A DNA stretch of 64,000 nt from Pseudomonadales bacterium. GTDB taxonomy: Bacteria > Pseudomonadota > Gammaproteobacteria > Pseudomonadales > Azotimanducaceae. Numbering within the stretch: the stretch's first letter is position 1; each line of letters starts with the position of its first letter. Location of the stretch: the NCBI GenBank assembly GCA_022822135.1, contig JAJECH010000042.1:53371-117370 (forward strand), read 5' to 3'. Positions 36,627-45,244 of the stretch are shown here, piece after piece. The notes beneath the pieces were generated by a model. The model searched no databases, had not been told where the DNA came from, and worked only from the letters and a program-made list of their open reading frames with translations. Made by a program: the position numbers and the translations under genes.

Positions 36627-37970
36627 ATGATGAAGTTTCGTTCGCGTTTGGCTTATGCTGTCGGCGACGCAGGTATCAACCTGTATTTCATGTCGACGTT
36701 GTCGTTTTTATTGTATTTCTATACCGATTTTTACGGCATTTCCGCGGCTGTCGCGGCAGGTATTTTCTTTGTTGCACGAATTGTTGATGCCGTAACCGAT
36801 CCGTTCATGGGTTACCTTGCCGATCACACGCGATCTCGGTGGGGACGGTTTCGACCGTATTTGGCATTTGGTGCCATCCCGTTAGCAGTAATTTCGATTG
36901 CAACGTTCACGATTCCTGATTTCAACGAAACAGGCAAGATCATTTGGGCGTATGTCACTTACGTTTTATTCGGTGTGATCTATACGGTCGTGACGATCCC
37001 GTATGCGGCGATGACGAGTGTGTTAACCGACGATCATGACGAACGCGCAACGCTTACGTCGCTGCGCATGGGTGGCGCGTTTTCCGGCGCGATGATCGTA
37101 ACGTTGGGAATGATGCCGCTCGTTCACTACTTCGGTATCGAAGTTGGATTCCAATACACGATGATTTTGTATGGCGTTATCGGCACGTTACTTTTGTGGT
37201 GGTCATTTGGCGGTACCAAAGAGCGGACAGACCTCGCTCTCCCAGAACAGCGGATCTCCCTACCTAATGCGATGAAGGCGTTGTTTCGAAACTCGCCTTT
37301 GTGGATCGTCATTTCGTTGTTCATTCTCGGTATGTTGGCATTCACCTTCCGACAAACGGTCGCGCCGTATTACTTCAAATACACGATGGAACGACCGGAG
37401 CTTGTAACGAGTTTCTTCTCAATCACGCTGGCTGTTATGTTCATCGGGTTGATTTTTGTGCCGTTTTTGACGAAACGGTTTGGGAAAGGTGCGACGGTAC
37501 AGATTGGCGCGATTGTGGCGATGATCGGGGCAGTTGGTTTCTACTTCAATGACCCTTCAAACGTCACGATGGTGTATGTATGGGGTTGCATCATGGCGAT
37601 CGGTGGGGCGCCAATCGCGGTGTTGGGTTGGGCGATGCTCGCGGATACGATCGAATACGCTCAGCATGCTCATGACGTCCGTGCCGACGGCGTTATTTAC
37701 TCTACTGCTAGTTTTTTCCAGAAAGTAGGGAAGGCGGTTGCAGGCACGGCGATACCGGCTGTTCTTGCACTAACCGGATTTGTTGCCAATCAAGCTCAGT
37801 CTACTGAGGTTCTTGGAGGCATCTTGTTGTGTATCGCCGTGATTCCGTTCGTCGCCAATCTAGCGCTCTTGTTAATTCCGTTTGTCTACAAACTGGACGC
37901 GACCGCACATGGTCAGATTGTTCGCGAACTCAAGGAACGCTTAGGCATTAAGCCTCACGAGCAACTCTAA
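36627..37970 (+). CDS. GPH-family (MelB-like) sugar transporter
   Basis: A 447-residue, 12-helix MFS transporter of the glycoside-pentoside-hexuronide:cation group. The N-terminal YAVGDAGINLYFMSTLSFLL, the DAVTDPFMGYLADHTRSRWGRFRPY cation/loop region and the second-half WAMLADTIEYAQ are characteristic. It probably imports a sugar or glycoside with Na+ or H+. The start is ATG 36627 or the next codon. Its 3' end overlaps the convergent GST gene by 23 nt. Confidence 0.9.
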   Translation: MMKFRSRLAYAVGDAGINLYFMSTLSFLLYFYTDFYGISAAVAAGIFFVARIVDAVTDPFMGYLADHTRSRWGRFRPYLAFGAIPLAVISIATFTIPDFNETGKIIWAYVTYVLFGVIYTVVTIPYAAMTSVLTDDHDERATLTSLRMGGAFSGAMIVTLGMMPLVHYFGIEVGFQYTMILYGVIGTLLLWWSFGGTKERTDLALPEQRISLPNAMKALFRNSPLWIVISLFILGMLAFTFRQTVAPYYFKYTMERPELVTSFFSITLAVMFIGLIFVPFLTKRFGKGATVQIGAIVAMIGAVGFYFNDPSNVTMVYVWGCIMAIGGAPIAVLGWAMLADTIEYAQHAHDVRADGVIYSTASFFQKVGKAVAGTAIPAVLALTGFVANQAQSTEVLGGILLCIAVIPFVANLALLLIPFVYKLDATAHGQIVRELKERLGIKPHEQL

Positions 37971-38556
37971 AACCGTCCCGTTCCTGAAGTAGAGCGTAAT
38001 AGCGCTGTGAATTGGGATGATCATCCGTGAGCACGCCAGTTCTTTCAGAGAGCATCATCGAATAGCCCATCATGATGTCCGCGGCGGAGAATTTATCTCC
38101 GAGAAGATACGGCTGATTCTCGATACAGCGCTCAACTCCGTCTAAACACAACCTAGCACGCTGCGCGGCATCAGGGACGACCGCAGCGATTCGTTCTTCC
38201 GGTGGTTTGATCACGGTGTTGTGCATGATGTCGCCTAACGGACGAGCGAACGTTGCTTCGGCAAACCAACACCATTGGTAGTACATCGCCAAATCTGTCT
38301 GGTCGGTCGGGACTAAATCACCGGGACCGTATCTGTCAAGGATGTACTCGACCATCGCGCCCGATTCGTACATCGTAATGTCCCCGTCCTCGAGAACAGG
38401 TACCTTGCCAGTTGGCGACTTCGCGCGCCATTCAGGCGAAGCTTTGAACGCGGCATCAAAAGTTGGAATGGTCTCGATTTCAAGAGGTAGGTTGAGTTCA
38501 TGGCATAGCCAGATAACGCGGATGGACCGGGTGCCTTTTACGTGATAAATCTTCAA
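37948..38556 (-). CDS. Glutathione S-transferase family protein
   Basis: About 202 residues. The N-terminal thioredoxin-like domain (LKIYHVKGTRSIRVIW) contains the glutathione-binding KVPVLEDGD and YESGAMVEYI motifs, followed by the all-helical C-terminal domain (FSAADIMMGYSMML). TTG 38556 gives a normal GST start; an upstream in-frame ATG at 38628 adds 24 residues unlike the family. Substrate unknown; it may serve detoxification or aromatic catabolism. Confidence 0.88.
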   Translation of the reverse strand: MKIYHVKGTRSIRVIWLCHELNLPLEIETIPTFDAAFKASPEWRAKSPTGKVPVLEDGDITMYESGAMVEYILDRYGPGDLVPTDQTDLAMYYQWCWFAEATFARPLGDIMHNTVIKPPEERIAAVVPDAAQRARLCLDGVERCIENQPYLLGDKFSAADIMMGYSMMLSERTGVLTDDHPNSQRYYALLQERDGFRVAREA

Positions 38557-38632
38557 TTTTTGTGTCTCGAAATTAGTGAACGTGTATCGTTGCAGAGTTA
38601 AAACCCGCGTGATTCTAACGAGGAACAATTAC

Positions 38633-39826
38633 ATGAGTGACGTCATCGAGGCTTATCAGACAGAGGAATTGAATCTATTACGCGATCAAATCCGTCGATT
38701 TATGCATGACTACGTTAAGCCTATTGAAGACAAGCTCCCATACAACGCGACCGGTTGTGGCAGCGAAGATCGAGCGTTACTAAAAGCGAAAGCCGAAGAA
38801 ATGGGACTGACGCGGTTGTCCGTCCCTGCGGAGTATGGCGGAAATCCGGTGAGCGCTCTGACGCGGGTCGTGATTGCGGAGGAGTCTGCGAAATGTCGAC
38901 TGGGCGCTTACGCTCCCGCACTTGGTGCATTCGGAGGAGGCCCTCCCAACGTAATCTGGTCTGGCACGCCTGAACAAATCGAAAAGTACGGGATTCCTTG
39001 CGTGGACGGTAGGAAGCGAGCATTCGTTGCGATCACCGAACCGACCGGTGGTTCGGATCCACGGAACAACATCTCGACGCGCGCACGCAAGGAGGGGGAT
39101 GTCTGGTATTTAAACGGAAGGAAGATGTGGATCACTGCCGCGGGTGGGGCGGACTACGGCATCATCTTTGCGAAGACGAAAGACGGCGCTGAAGGAAACC
39201 CTCCTCAGATCACTGCGTTTATCGTTGAACCGACGTTTCCTGGCATTTCTTTCAATGAAATCAAAGTGATACGAGCACTTTCTCCCTATGAAATCGTGCT
39301 TGATAACTGCGAAGTACCTGCTAAAAACGTCCTAGGTGAAGTAGGCCAAGGATTCGGTGTCGCACAACGTTGGCTCGTAGATGCGCGAATACCTTATGCG
39401 GCGGGATGTGTCGGCATTGCACAGGAAGCGCTTGACATGGCATGTGGTTGGGTGAAGCAACGTCCGACACGAGAAGGGATGCTAGCTGATAAGCAAGCCA
39501 TTCAATGGATGATCGCAGATTCGGAAGTTGAATTAAAGGCAGCGCGCCTATTGGTGTACGACGCTGCGTCGAAAGTTGACGCAGGCGAACCTGGAAAAGT
39601 CGACGCTTCAGTCTGCAAGCTCGTAGCGACAGAGACAGCTGGACGCGTTGTCGATCGCGCGATGCAAATGTTCGGTGGTATGGGTATGGCACAAGAAATG
39701 CCACTTGAACGTTGGTATCGAGAACTTCGAGTTAAGCGTATTGGTGAAGGACCTTCTGAAGTTCATCGCATGGTCATTGCACGCGACAAACTACGAAATA
39801 CCGATGGTGGTAGTTACTTCGGCTAA
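38633..39826 (+). CDS. Acyl-CoA dehydrogenase
   Basis: A 397-residue FAD enzyme catalysing alpha,beta-dehydrogenation of an acyl-CoA. Seen are AITEPTGGSDP (FAD/substrate loop), MWITAAGGADYGIIFAKT, the VPAKNVLGEVGQGF loop and the C-terminal QMFGGMGMAQEMPLERWYRE with a Glu in EGPSEVHRM. The start is ATG 38633 with GAGGAA upstream; a TTG at 38576 would add 19 unlikely residues. Chain-length preference is unknown. Confidence 0.93.
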   Translation: MSDVIEAYQTEELNLLRDQIRRFMHDYVKPIEDKLPYNATGCGSEDRALLKAKAEEMGLTRLSVPAEYGGNPVSALTRVVIAEESAKCRLGAYAPALGAFGGGPPNVIWSGTPEQIEKYGIPCVDGRKRAFVAITEPTGGSDPRNNISTRARKEGDVWYLNGRKMWITAAGGADYGIIFAKTKDGAEGNPPQITAFIVEPTFPGISFNEIKVIRALSPYEIVLDNCEVPAKNVLGEVGQGFGVAQRWLVDARIPYAAGCVGIAQEALDMACGWVKQRPTREGMLADKQAIQWMIADSEVELKAARLLVYDAASKVDAGEPGKVDASVCKLVATETAGRVVDRAMQMFGGMGMAQEMPLERWYRELRVKRIGEGPSEVHRMVIARDKLRNTDGGSYFG

Positions 39827-39983
39827 CCCATGCGCCGATCGGGGATTCTGAAGATCGCCATGCTCCGGCTCACAAAACCGAGTTGCAGTTGTCGAGTTTT
39901 AAATCTAGTGCCCACGATCGAACTCGCACGCATTCGTTTACTAGTCTATCGAACACAACGAATGGTTACACGATGTGCAGAAG

Positions 39984-40337
39984 TTAGAACAGAGTAGGCA
40001 GCAGGAGAGGAGCGAGTTTAGATTCCATCTCAGCCATTATTTGCGGTGGCGCTTTCATGGCGAATTGTCCGTCACGAACAATCCAGTCTAAGCTTCGGAT
40101 TTGGTCGGCAAGCACGACGCCGGTTACTACACCCGTTGTAGGAAGTGGCACTTCCCACGGTCGGTTTCGAACTCTGGAGGTAATAGGACAGAATACGGCC
40201 AAGCTACTTTGTTCGTTATAGGACCTAGGACTCACTACTAATCCTGGTCGGTGCCCGCCTTGTTCATGTCCCGCATGAGGAGTGAAGTCCAACCATAAGA
40301 TATCGCCTCGATCGGGTACGTAAGTTGTGGCTACCAC
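39984..40337 (-). CDS. mazF: MazF/PemK-type mRNA interferase toxin
   Basis: A 117-residue CcdB/PemK-fold endoribonuclease. It begins VPDRGDILWLDFTPHAGHEQGGHRPGLVVSP, the conserved MazF opening with the catalytic-site Arg, and has the CPITSR strand and a GVVLADQIRSLDW core. It would cleave mRNA at short motifs when free of antitoxin. It is translated from the mazE transcript with a 7-nt overlap. All conserved segments are present, so it is probably active. Confidence 0.93.
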   Translation of the reverse strand: MVATTYVPDRGDILWLDFTPHAGHEQGGHRPGLVVSPRSYNEQSSLAVFCPITSRVRNRPWEVPLPTTGVVTGVVLADQIRSLDWIVRDGQFAMKAPPQIMAEMESKLAPLLLPTLF

Positions 40338-40570
40338 TCTTCGCGTCCGCGTGGTGGTCCGTCGAATATCTCAGGATGTTGGTTTTCTGGTGTCATTTGG
40401 CTCACCAATTCCTCTAGATCGTACTTCTTCCGCCAAATCACCAATTGACCTGATCGCACTTCCAAAGCTAACGAAGAGCCTTCCGATATCCCACATTGAT
40501 CGGCAACGATTTTTGGAATGCGAACTGCGAGGCTACTTCCCCACTTACCAACGCGTAATGTTGCAGTCAT
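40331..40570 (-). CDS. mazE: MazE-type antitoxin
   Basis: A 79-residue AbrB/MazE-fold protein. The N-terminal swapped-hairpin DNA-binding domain is ATLRVGKWGSSLAVRIPKIV, and the C-terminal tail is acidic (DLEELVSQMTPENQHPE...) for wrapping around MazF. It is the first gene of the toxin-antitoxin pair. ATG 40570 is preferred; ATG 40582 in frame lies over the ribosome-binding site. A palindrome just upstream is the probable autoregulatory operator. Confidence 0.92.
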   Translation of the reverse strand: MTATLRVGKWGSSLAVRIPKIVADQCGISEGSSLALEVRSGQLVIWRKKYDLEELVSQMTPENQHPEIFDGPPRGREEW

Positions 40571-40590
40571 GGAAACTCTCATTGGTTAAT

Positions 40591-40609
40591 AGATATTTAT
40601 TGTATATCT
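40591..40609. promoter_or_regulatory. Candidate MazEF operator palindrome
   Basis: The arms AGATAT and ATATCT are separated by 7 bp and lie 21 bp before the mazE start, in an AT-rich promoter-like stretch. The position fits repression by the MazE dimer, but binding is inferred. Confidence 0.45.
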
Positions 40610-40722
40610 TATTACCTGACTTTGAGAAGTAGATTCGAGTGAAAGCACTCCTGCGACACAAAAGGTGAGTTCGTTCGAAGTCTTAAGGTTCGTCGTAAGG
40701 CGAGCTGCACAGGAACTGAGTA

Positions 40723-41664
40723 TCAGGAACGCGTCTCGACTAGGTACAAACCATATCCATTTATTTCTCGATGTTCGTTCGAGAATCTTGAAACTCGTTG
40801 CCTTTCTAAGTCGTTACATACGAATAAAACGATGTGACCGACGAAATCAGAACGATTAGAGATCAGTCTTTCTATGTCGTACGCTGCGCCTTGGTGAAAC
40901 GGAAAGCCCTCCGCTTCCCAGCGAATCGCGTCGAGTTCGTCTACGACCACGAGATGAATTGAATCCGAATCGATGCTTTCGCACACAGCCGCGGTGACGA
41001 AATCTCCGTATTGAGTTGCAGCGTCCCGTCGCTTCGCTCGTTGAGATTTAGATATTTTGCGAAGGTCTGCTCTGACACCTAACGAGAAATTCTCTCTCAA
41101 TCGATCTAGTTCCTCTGGAGTTGCCGACCATATGTCAAACTCAAGGGTTTCCTTGAAGGTAGAACCGTCGTACACGTAATAGATTGGTTCGTCCACATCG
41201 TTCATATCCTGAGCGTATGTGTTCGAATCGGGAGTGAGTCGTTGCCCATATATTGCTTTACGAATGTTCTTACGCCGTGCTTTGCTTGTCGTACGGTCCT
41301 CTTCCGGCGTCGAGAATCGAAGAATGAAATTTCTGCTCCCGCATTCGCACTCGTCTTGGGGGTTGTAGAGTCCTTCTCCTTGTGTTCGACCACAGCTCCT
41401 GCACGTTCGGATGATAAACGTGGATGAACCATAACTTGAAATGGACTGGAGATAGCGCGAAACCAATGCTTGCGCGTCATTGAGTTTTCGAAATTGGCGA
41501 CCTTCCAGGTCTTTGAGCGGTCTCGCTTCGCCGTGTATGGACCACGCGTAGTGCTTGAAAAATCGGCCGGTCGCATTTATCCGTCTGATCTCACCGATCT
41601 TCTCACCGTCTTGTAGAACACTCAAGTGTTCGTCAGGCAATCGCTCATACTTGACGTTGTACAC
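40723..41664 (-). CDS. Unrecognised protein with a zinc-ribbon-like motif
   Basis: A 313-residue protein. An N-terminal alpha/beta segment (about 1-75) is followed by a Cys cluster CRSCGRTQ...CECGS (about 88-110) with four Cys placed as in a zinc ribbon. Next is a highly basic stretch (TSKARRKNIRKA and SKSQRAKRRDA) and a C-terminal alpha/beta segment ending VVVDELDAIRWEAEGF...HIVLFVCNDLERQ. I recognise no family. It lies on the minus strand between the MazEF operon and a second MazE, with no overlap. Nucleic-acid binding is a reasonable guess from the basic and zinc-ribbon parts. Confidence 0.75.
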   Translation of the reverse strand: MYNVKYERLPDEHLSVLQDGEKIGEIRRINATGRFFKHYAWSIHGEARPLKDLEGRQFRKLNDAQALVSRYLQSISSYGSSTFIIRTCRSCGRTQGEGLYNPQDECECGSRNFILRFSTPEEDRTTSKARRKNIRKAIYGQRLTPDSNTYAQDMNDVDEPIYYVYDGSTFKETLEFDIWSATPEELDRLRENFSLGVRADLRKISKSQRAKRRDAATQYGDFVTAAVCESIDSDSIHLVVVDELDAIRWEAEGFPFHQGAAYDIERLISNRSDFVGHIVLFVCNDLERQRVSRFSNEHREINGYGLYLVETRS

Positions 41665-41778
41665 CGTTTGATTACTCTATGCATTGCTTGAATGCTCGCC
41701 ATGCTTTCAAATTAGAAGCGTTTCGCCTCCTAAGTGCTAGATTCGATTTTGAACGCAAGGGTAGAGGATTCTTTGAGA

Positions 41779-41807
41779 CCGGGATGTTCATACGGGTTAA
41801 ATCCCGG
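41779..41807 (-). repeat. Hairpin between the orphan MazE and the unknown protein
   Basis: Seven-base perfect arms CCGGGAT and ATCCCGG surround a 15-base loop, 38 bp beyond the stop of the orphan mazE. There is no T tract on the minus strand, so it may be a weak terminator or an RNA processing site. Confidence 0.35.
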
Positions 41808-41844
41808 CTACATGCTTTGATGCGATAGTGCGCCCTCCGGTTTG

Positions 41845-42087
41845 TTACCAAACTTCATTGCCTTGCGGCGGTCCAAAATCAGTTTCCGGGTGACGATTCT
41901 CCGGTGTAATCTGACTCACCAAATCGTCAAGATCCAATCCCAGAAATTGCAATTCGAGCTGTCCAGCTCGCTCGTTTAGTTTAAATAAGGATCGCTCAAA
42001 GACGTTGAATTGTTCGGCGATAGAATCAGGTAAACGAATGACGAGATCGTTATCCAACCTCTCAACTCGTAAGACTACTCGCATCAT
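41845..42087 (-). CDS. Second MazE-like antitoxin without a MazF
   Basis: An 80-residue AbrB/MazE-fold protein (VVLRVERLDNDLVIRLPDSIAEQF). Its tail, DLDDLVSQITPENRHPE followed by FGPP-G-E-W, is a clear paralogue of the MazE tail 1.5 kb away. That tail is the toxin-binding part, yet no MazF frame or remnant is downstream. ATG 42087 has AAGGA 5 bases upstream. A 9-bp inverted repeat lies in its promoter region. It may buffer the neighbouring MazF or regulate its operator. Confidence 0.8.
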   Translation of the reverse strand: MMRVVLRVERLDNDLVIRLPDSIAEQFNVFERSLFKLNERAGQLELQFLGLDLDDLVSQITPENRHPETDFGPPQGNEVW

Positions 42088-42111
42088 GCACATCCTTCTG
42101 CTTGCTTGTCA

Positions 42112-42149
42112 GTACCAAGCATAAACACGCCTAAAGCTCAGCTTGGTAC
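42112..42149. promoter_or_regulatory. Inverted repeat upstream of the orphan mazE
   Basis: Perfect 9-bp arms GTACCAAGC and GCTTGGTAC are separated by 20 bp, starting 25 bp before the orphan mazE start codon. It could be an operator for the AbrB-type protein, or an RNA hairpin. Confidence 0.45.
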
Positions 42150-42332
42150 CAAACGTTGTGCAATCTAAACTCAGCAAACAACGTACTTTGATGGTAGTCT
42201 CCTCTCGCCAAGTATCTAAACTACCGTTGTCTTTAGTTATTGATTCATTACTTGGTTCCGAACGCACGAAAAAAGAGCGGATTAACGGTCATGATATACA
42301 AGGAATATGTTTTAGATCAATTAGTTAGAGGT

Positions 42333-43892
42333 CTAATGGATGATACCCTCCACATATAGCAACTGCAAAGTCGTGGGTAATGAGGATGCTATTTGTTGGG
42401 AGCTCCACCCGTGATTCGTAAGAGATTCCGCTAATTGTGATATCGTGGTTGAACGCCGTTGGAGAAACGCGACCACATCCGCAACAAAGGGTGAGATCGG
42501 GATGTCGTCGAGCCCTTTGCGCCGTAGCACTTGGCCTGCTTCAAATGTTTCGCCCATAAATAACGCGACCTTCTCAATTGTCGAATCTACTTCAACGGCG
42601 AGTTCCGTTGCATCTTTGAGTTCTGAAAAGGAAGCCTGGCGTTCTCGGCGATTTGTCTCAAGAGTGGTCAATTCATCCAAGAAGCTGTTCGGTAATACAC
42701 CGTGCGACAACGTGGTTCGCTCGTAACCACTTCCTGTTTGACCAGATACCGCGCGGACAAACGCCGCACGCGGCGAATACTGATCCTCACCGGTAATCTG
42801 ACGCGCTTTCCAAAAGTACGAATCGACCGAGCGATTAGAACCATAAAACAACCGTGCCAGTTCTCGAAAGTGACCGTAATGTTGACGGTATTCCCGCTCG
42901 AACGCTTCCGCTGCTAACGAGGCTAGGTTTGGAGTTCTCAATGTTGTTGTGACTAATGCTGCTCCGATCACTGCACTATAGATAGCGAGATGTACGCCGG
43001 TGGAGAATAGAGGATCGATAAAACATGCCGCGTCGCCGACGAGGCAATGACGAGGTCCAGTGAATTGGCTTGCTTGGTAGGACCAGTCGCGCGTCGCGGT
43101 GCAAGGACCGAAGGCTTTAGCTTGCGCTAGAAATGAAGAGGTATATTCGGAAGAGGTGAGCACGTCTTCGAACCAAGACTCAAGCGACTTCGCACGGATG
43201 GCTCTCAGCGCGCTGTCTCGATCCGCAACTACACCGACGCTCGATACTCCATCCTTTAGCGGAATCTTCCACAGCCAGCCGTCCGCGACTGATTCCACGA
43301 GGATATTGCCTGACGCATCGTCCGGCATGTGGGTGCCACCGCAGTAATACCGATAAACCGCGAGATTTCGGAAGTCCTCGTCCCACGATTTCGCGTCTTG
43401 TTGTCTGGCGACGAGCGACTGTTGACCCGTCGCATCAATCACATATGACGCTGGTTGGATCTCGCCTTCGATTTCCACGCCAATGGCATCAGTGCCTTCG
43501 AAACACACGGAGTCAACGCGTGTATCTTCGCGCACCTGAGCGCCGCAACCATTCGCATGTTGAAGCAAGATCTGATCGAACTCGTCACGATTGACCTGAT
43601 ACGCGTGTGGTTGTTTCTTATTAGTTTCCCGGAAGTACCAAGTCCAGAGTTCGTGGTCTTTCCCCCACGCCATGGTGGCACCGTTCTTGACGGTGAAGCC
43701 AGCGGAGCGCACTTTTTCGGCTGCACCGCTCAGTTCAAGCGCTTCAATGGTTGCTGGCAGTAGCGATTCGCCGATATGAGGTCGCGGGAAACGCGTTGCT
43801 TCGAAAAGTTGAACTTCAAATCCGCGTTGCGCGAGTAACGCGGCGATCGTACTACCTGCGGGTCCGCCACCGATGACGGCGATGGCGTCCAT
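42333..43892 (-). CDS. Flavin-dependent halogenase-like protein
   Basis: A 519-residue FAD protein. It has GGGPAGST at residues 8-15, the HIGESLLP motif (39-46), a Lys69 in AGFTVKNGA that matches the catalytic-lysine position of flavin halogenases, and WLWKIP at 206-211, the WxWxIP halogenase signature. A second FAD-binding motif is GDAACFIDPLFSTGVH. The C-terminal 120 residues are a helical extension as in halogenases of carrier-tethered or phenolic substrates. It would chlorinate or brominate an electron-rich ring, using FADH2 from a separate reductase not found here. It could instead be a halogenase-like monooxygenase. Confidence 0.8.
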   Translation of the reverse strand: MDAIAVIGGGPAGSTIAALLAQRGFEVQLFEATRFPRPHIGESLLPATIEALELSGAAEKVRSAGFTVKNGATMAWGKDHELWTWYFRETNKKQPHAYQVNRDEFDQILLQHANGCGAQVREDTRVDSVCFEGTDAIGVEIEGEIQPASYVIDATGQQSLVARQQDAKSWDEDFRNLAVYRYYCGGTHMPDDASGNILVESVADGWLWKIPLKDGVSSVGVVADRDSALRAIRAKSLESWFEDVLTSSEYTSSFLAQAKAFGPCTATRDWSYQASQFTGPRHCLVGDAACFIDPLFSTGVHLAIYSAVIGAALVTTTLRTPNLASLAAEAFEREYRQHYGHFRELARLFYGSNRSVDSYFWKARQITGEDQYSPRAAFVRAVSGQTGSGYERTTLSHGVLPNSFLDELTTLETNRRERQASFSELKDATELAVEVDSTIEKVALFMGETFEAGQVLRRKGLDDIPISPFVADVVAFLQRRSTTISQLAESLTNHGWSSQQIASSLPTTLQLLYVEGIIH

Positions 43893-43901
43893 CTGATCTA
43901 G

Positions 43902-45242
43902 CTAGGACGCGTCCTTGGATTCCTCGGACGCTGCCGTGTCATCGCCGTTTTCGATCGGTTTGTTGGTCTGTGGATCGACCTCGAAGGGACCTTTAAGGTC
44001 AAGTTCCTTCGCCATTTCACGTACGGCCGGGATGACTTCTGAACCCATCAAGCGCAAACTGCGCATCGAATCATCGTGCGACATTGCACCATCGCCATCC
44101 CAGAAGAAGATTGAACCGGGTCGAAGTGTTTCAAGTACGTGACGTACACGTGGTATCACGGTATCAGGCGTACCTGAAATGATGCTGTATTTCTCGGTTT
44201 GATCAATGTAGGTGTCGCGAGGCTTGTCCGGTTTTGGGGGCTCGACTTTCTTACCTTCTTTTGCCGCTTCTTCTTTATGCTGTGCCGCGCGTCCACGTGA
44301 TGCAGCCGCAGCGAAACTCCGCATAGTAGGAAGCAGGTTGTTACGTTGGGTTAACCCAGGTAGATTTTGGATAAACGGTCGAACCGTACCTTGATTTCCC
44401 TCGAGAAACGGATTGCTTGGACCTTGTACGAATTTACGACCCACTTCATCCGCAAGTTTCTCGTTTTCATCAACATGAACCTTGAATAGGTAGCCTCGAT
44501 GTTGCGTACCGGTTTCGTAGCCCTCTTCCTTCGCGACTTCGGTGTAGTACTCGTAGGATTCACGCGTCGGTTCAAGCTCTGTTGCGAGCATGACGTACGG
44601 GTAACGGTGTTTGGCCGCCCATGCCACCGTATTACGACTCATCACGCCAGGAATCCAGATCGGCGGATGAGGATCTTGGAAAGGTCGCGCCCAAGGGTTC
44701 ACGTATCGGAAGTGGTAATGGTCGCCTTCCCATCGATACGGGCCTGGTTGCGTCCACGCCTTTATGATGAAGTCGTGCGCTTCCTGAAAGCGCTCCCAGT
44801 TGTACGGCGCCGCTGCATTGTGAGCGACGCTCTCACGACCCGTTCCACGCACCCAACCCGTAACTAAACGACCACGGCTGATCATGTCGATTTCAGCGAG
44901 TTCCTCGGCGAGGAATAGCGGGTCGTCCCAGATAGGGAGGATGTTGCCAAGGAGAACAATCTTCGCTCGTTGTGTGATGCGAGCGAGGATGGCTGCTTCG
45001 AGATTCATGACACCGCCCATGCAGAACGGGGTCGAATGGTGTTCATTCAGCATCAAGCCGTCGAATCCCATTTCCTCAGCGAAAATCTTCTCGTCGAGGT
45101 AGCGGTTGTAAAGATCCGCACCAAGTTTCGGATCGTAGCTACTGTTCGACATGGTCAAGTCAGTGATGCTTCGCCCCGTAGCGCCGAAGTATCCAGAACT
45201 CTGGTCTTGGTACGGGCGCTCCGTAAAGTAACCAACGAACAT
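43902..45242 (-). CDS. LLM-class flavin-dependent oxidoreductase
   Basis: A 446-residue luciferase-like monooxygenase. Seen are MFVGYFTERPYQD, a DGLMLNEHHS motif, an ILLGNILPIWDDPLFLAEE barrel strand, and GRLVTGWVRGTGRES. A variable, Lys/Pro-rich loop lies near residues 315-335. It uses reduced flavin and oxygen. ATG 45242 follows GGAGG; a TTG at 45284 lies inside the upstream gene. It is 2 bp from the alpha/beta hydrolase and 9 bp from the halogenase-like gene, so the three are probably one operon. Confidence 0.92.
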   Translation of the reverse strand: MFVGYFTERPYQDQSSGYFGATGRSITDLTMSNSSYDPKLGADLYNRYLDEKIFAEEMGFDGLMLNEHHSTPFCMGGVMNLEAAILARITQRAKIVLLGNILPIWDDPLFLAEELAEIDMISRGRLVTGWVRGTGRESVAHNAAAPYNWERFQEAHDFIIKAWTQPGPYRWEGDHYHFRYVNPWARPFQDPHPPIWIPGVMSRNTVAWAAKHRYPYVMLATELEPTRESYEYYTEVAKEEGYETGTQHRGYLFKVHVDENEKLADEVGRKFVQGPSNPFLEGNQGTVRPFIQNLPGLTQRNNLLPTMRSFAAAASRGRAAQHKEEAAKEGKKVEPPKPDKPRDTYIDQTEKYSIISGTPDTVIPRVRHVLETLRPGSIFFWDGDGAMSHDDSMRSLRLMGSEVIPAVREMAKELDLKGPFEVDPQTNKPIENGDDTAASEESKDAS

Positions 45243-45244
45243 GT

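Noticed and set aside
41779..41815. tRNA-like TPsiC-arm sequence (GGTTAAATCCCGGCT)
   Set aside because: No acceptor, D or anticodon arms fit around it; it is part of a simple hairpin.
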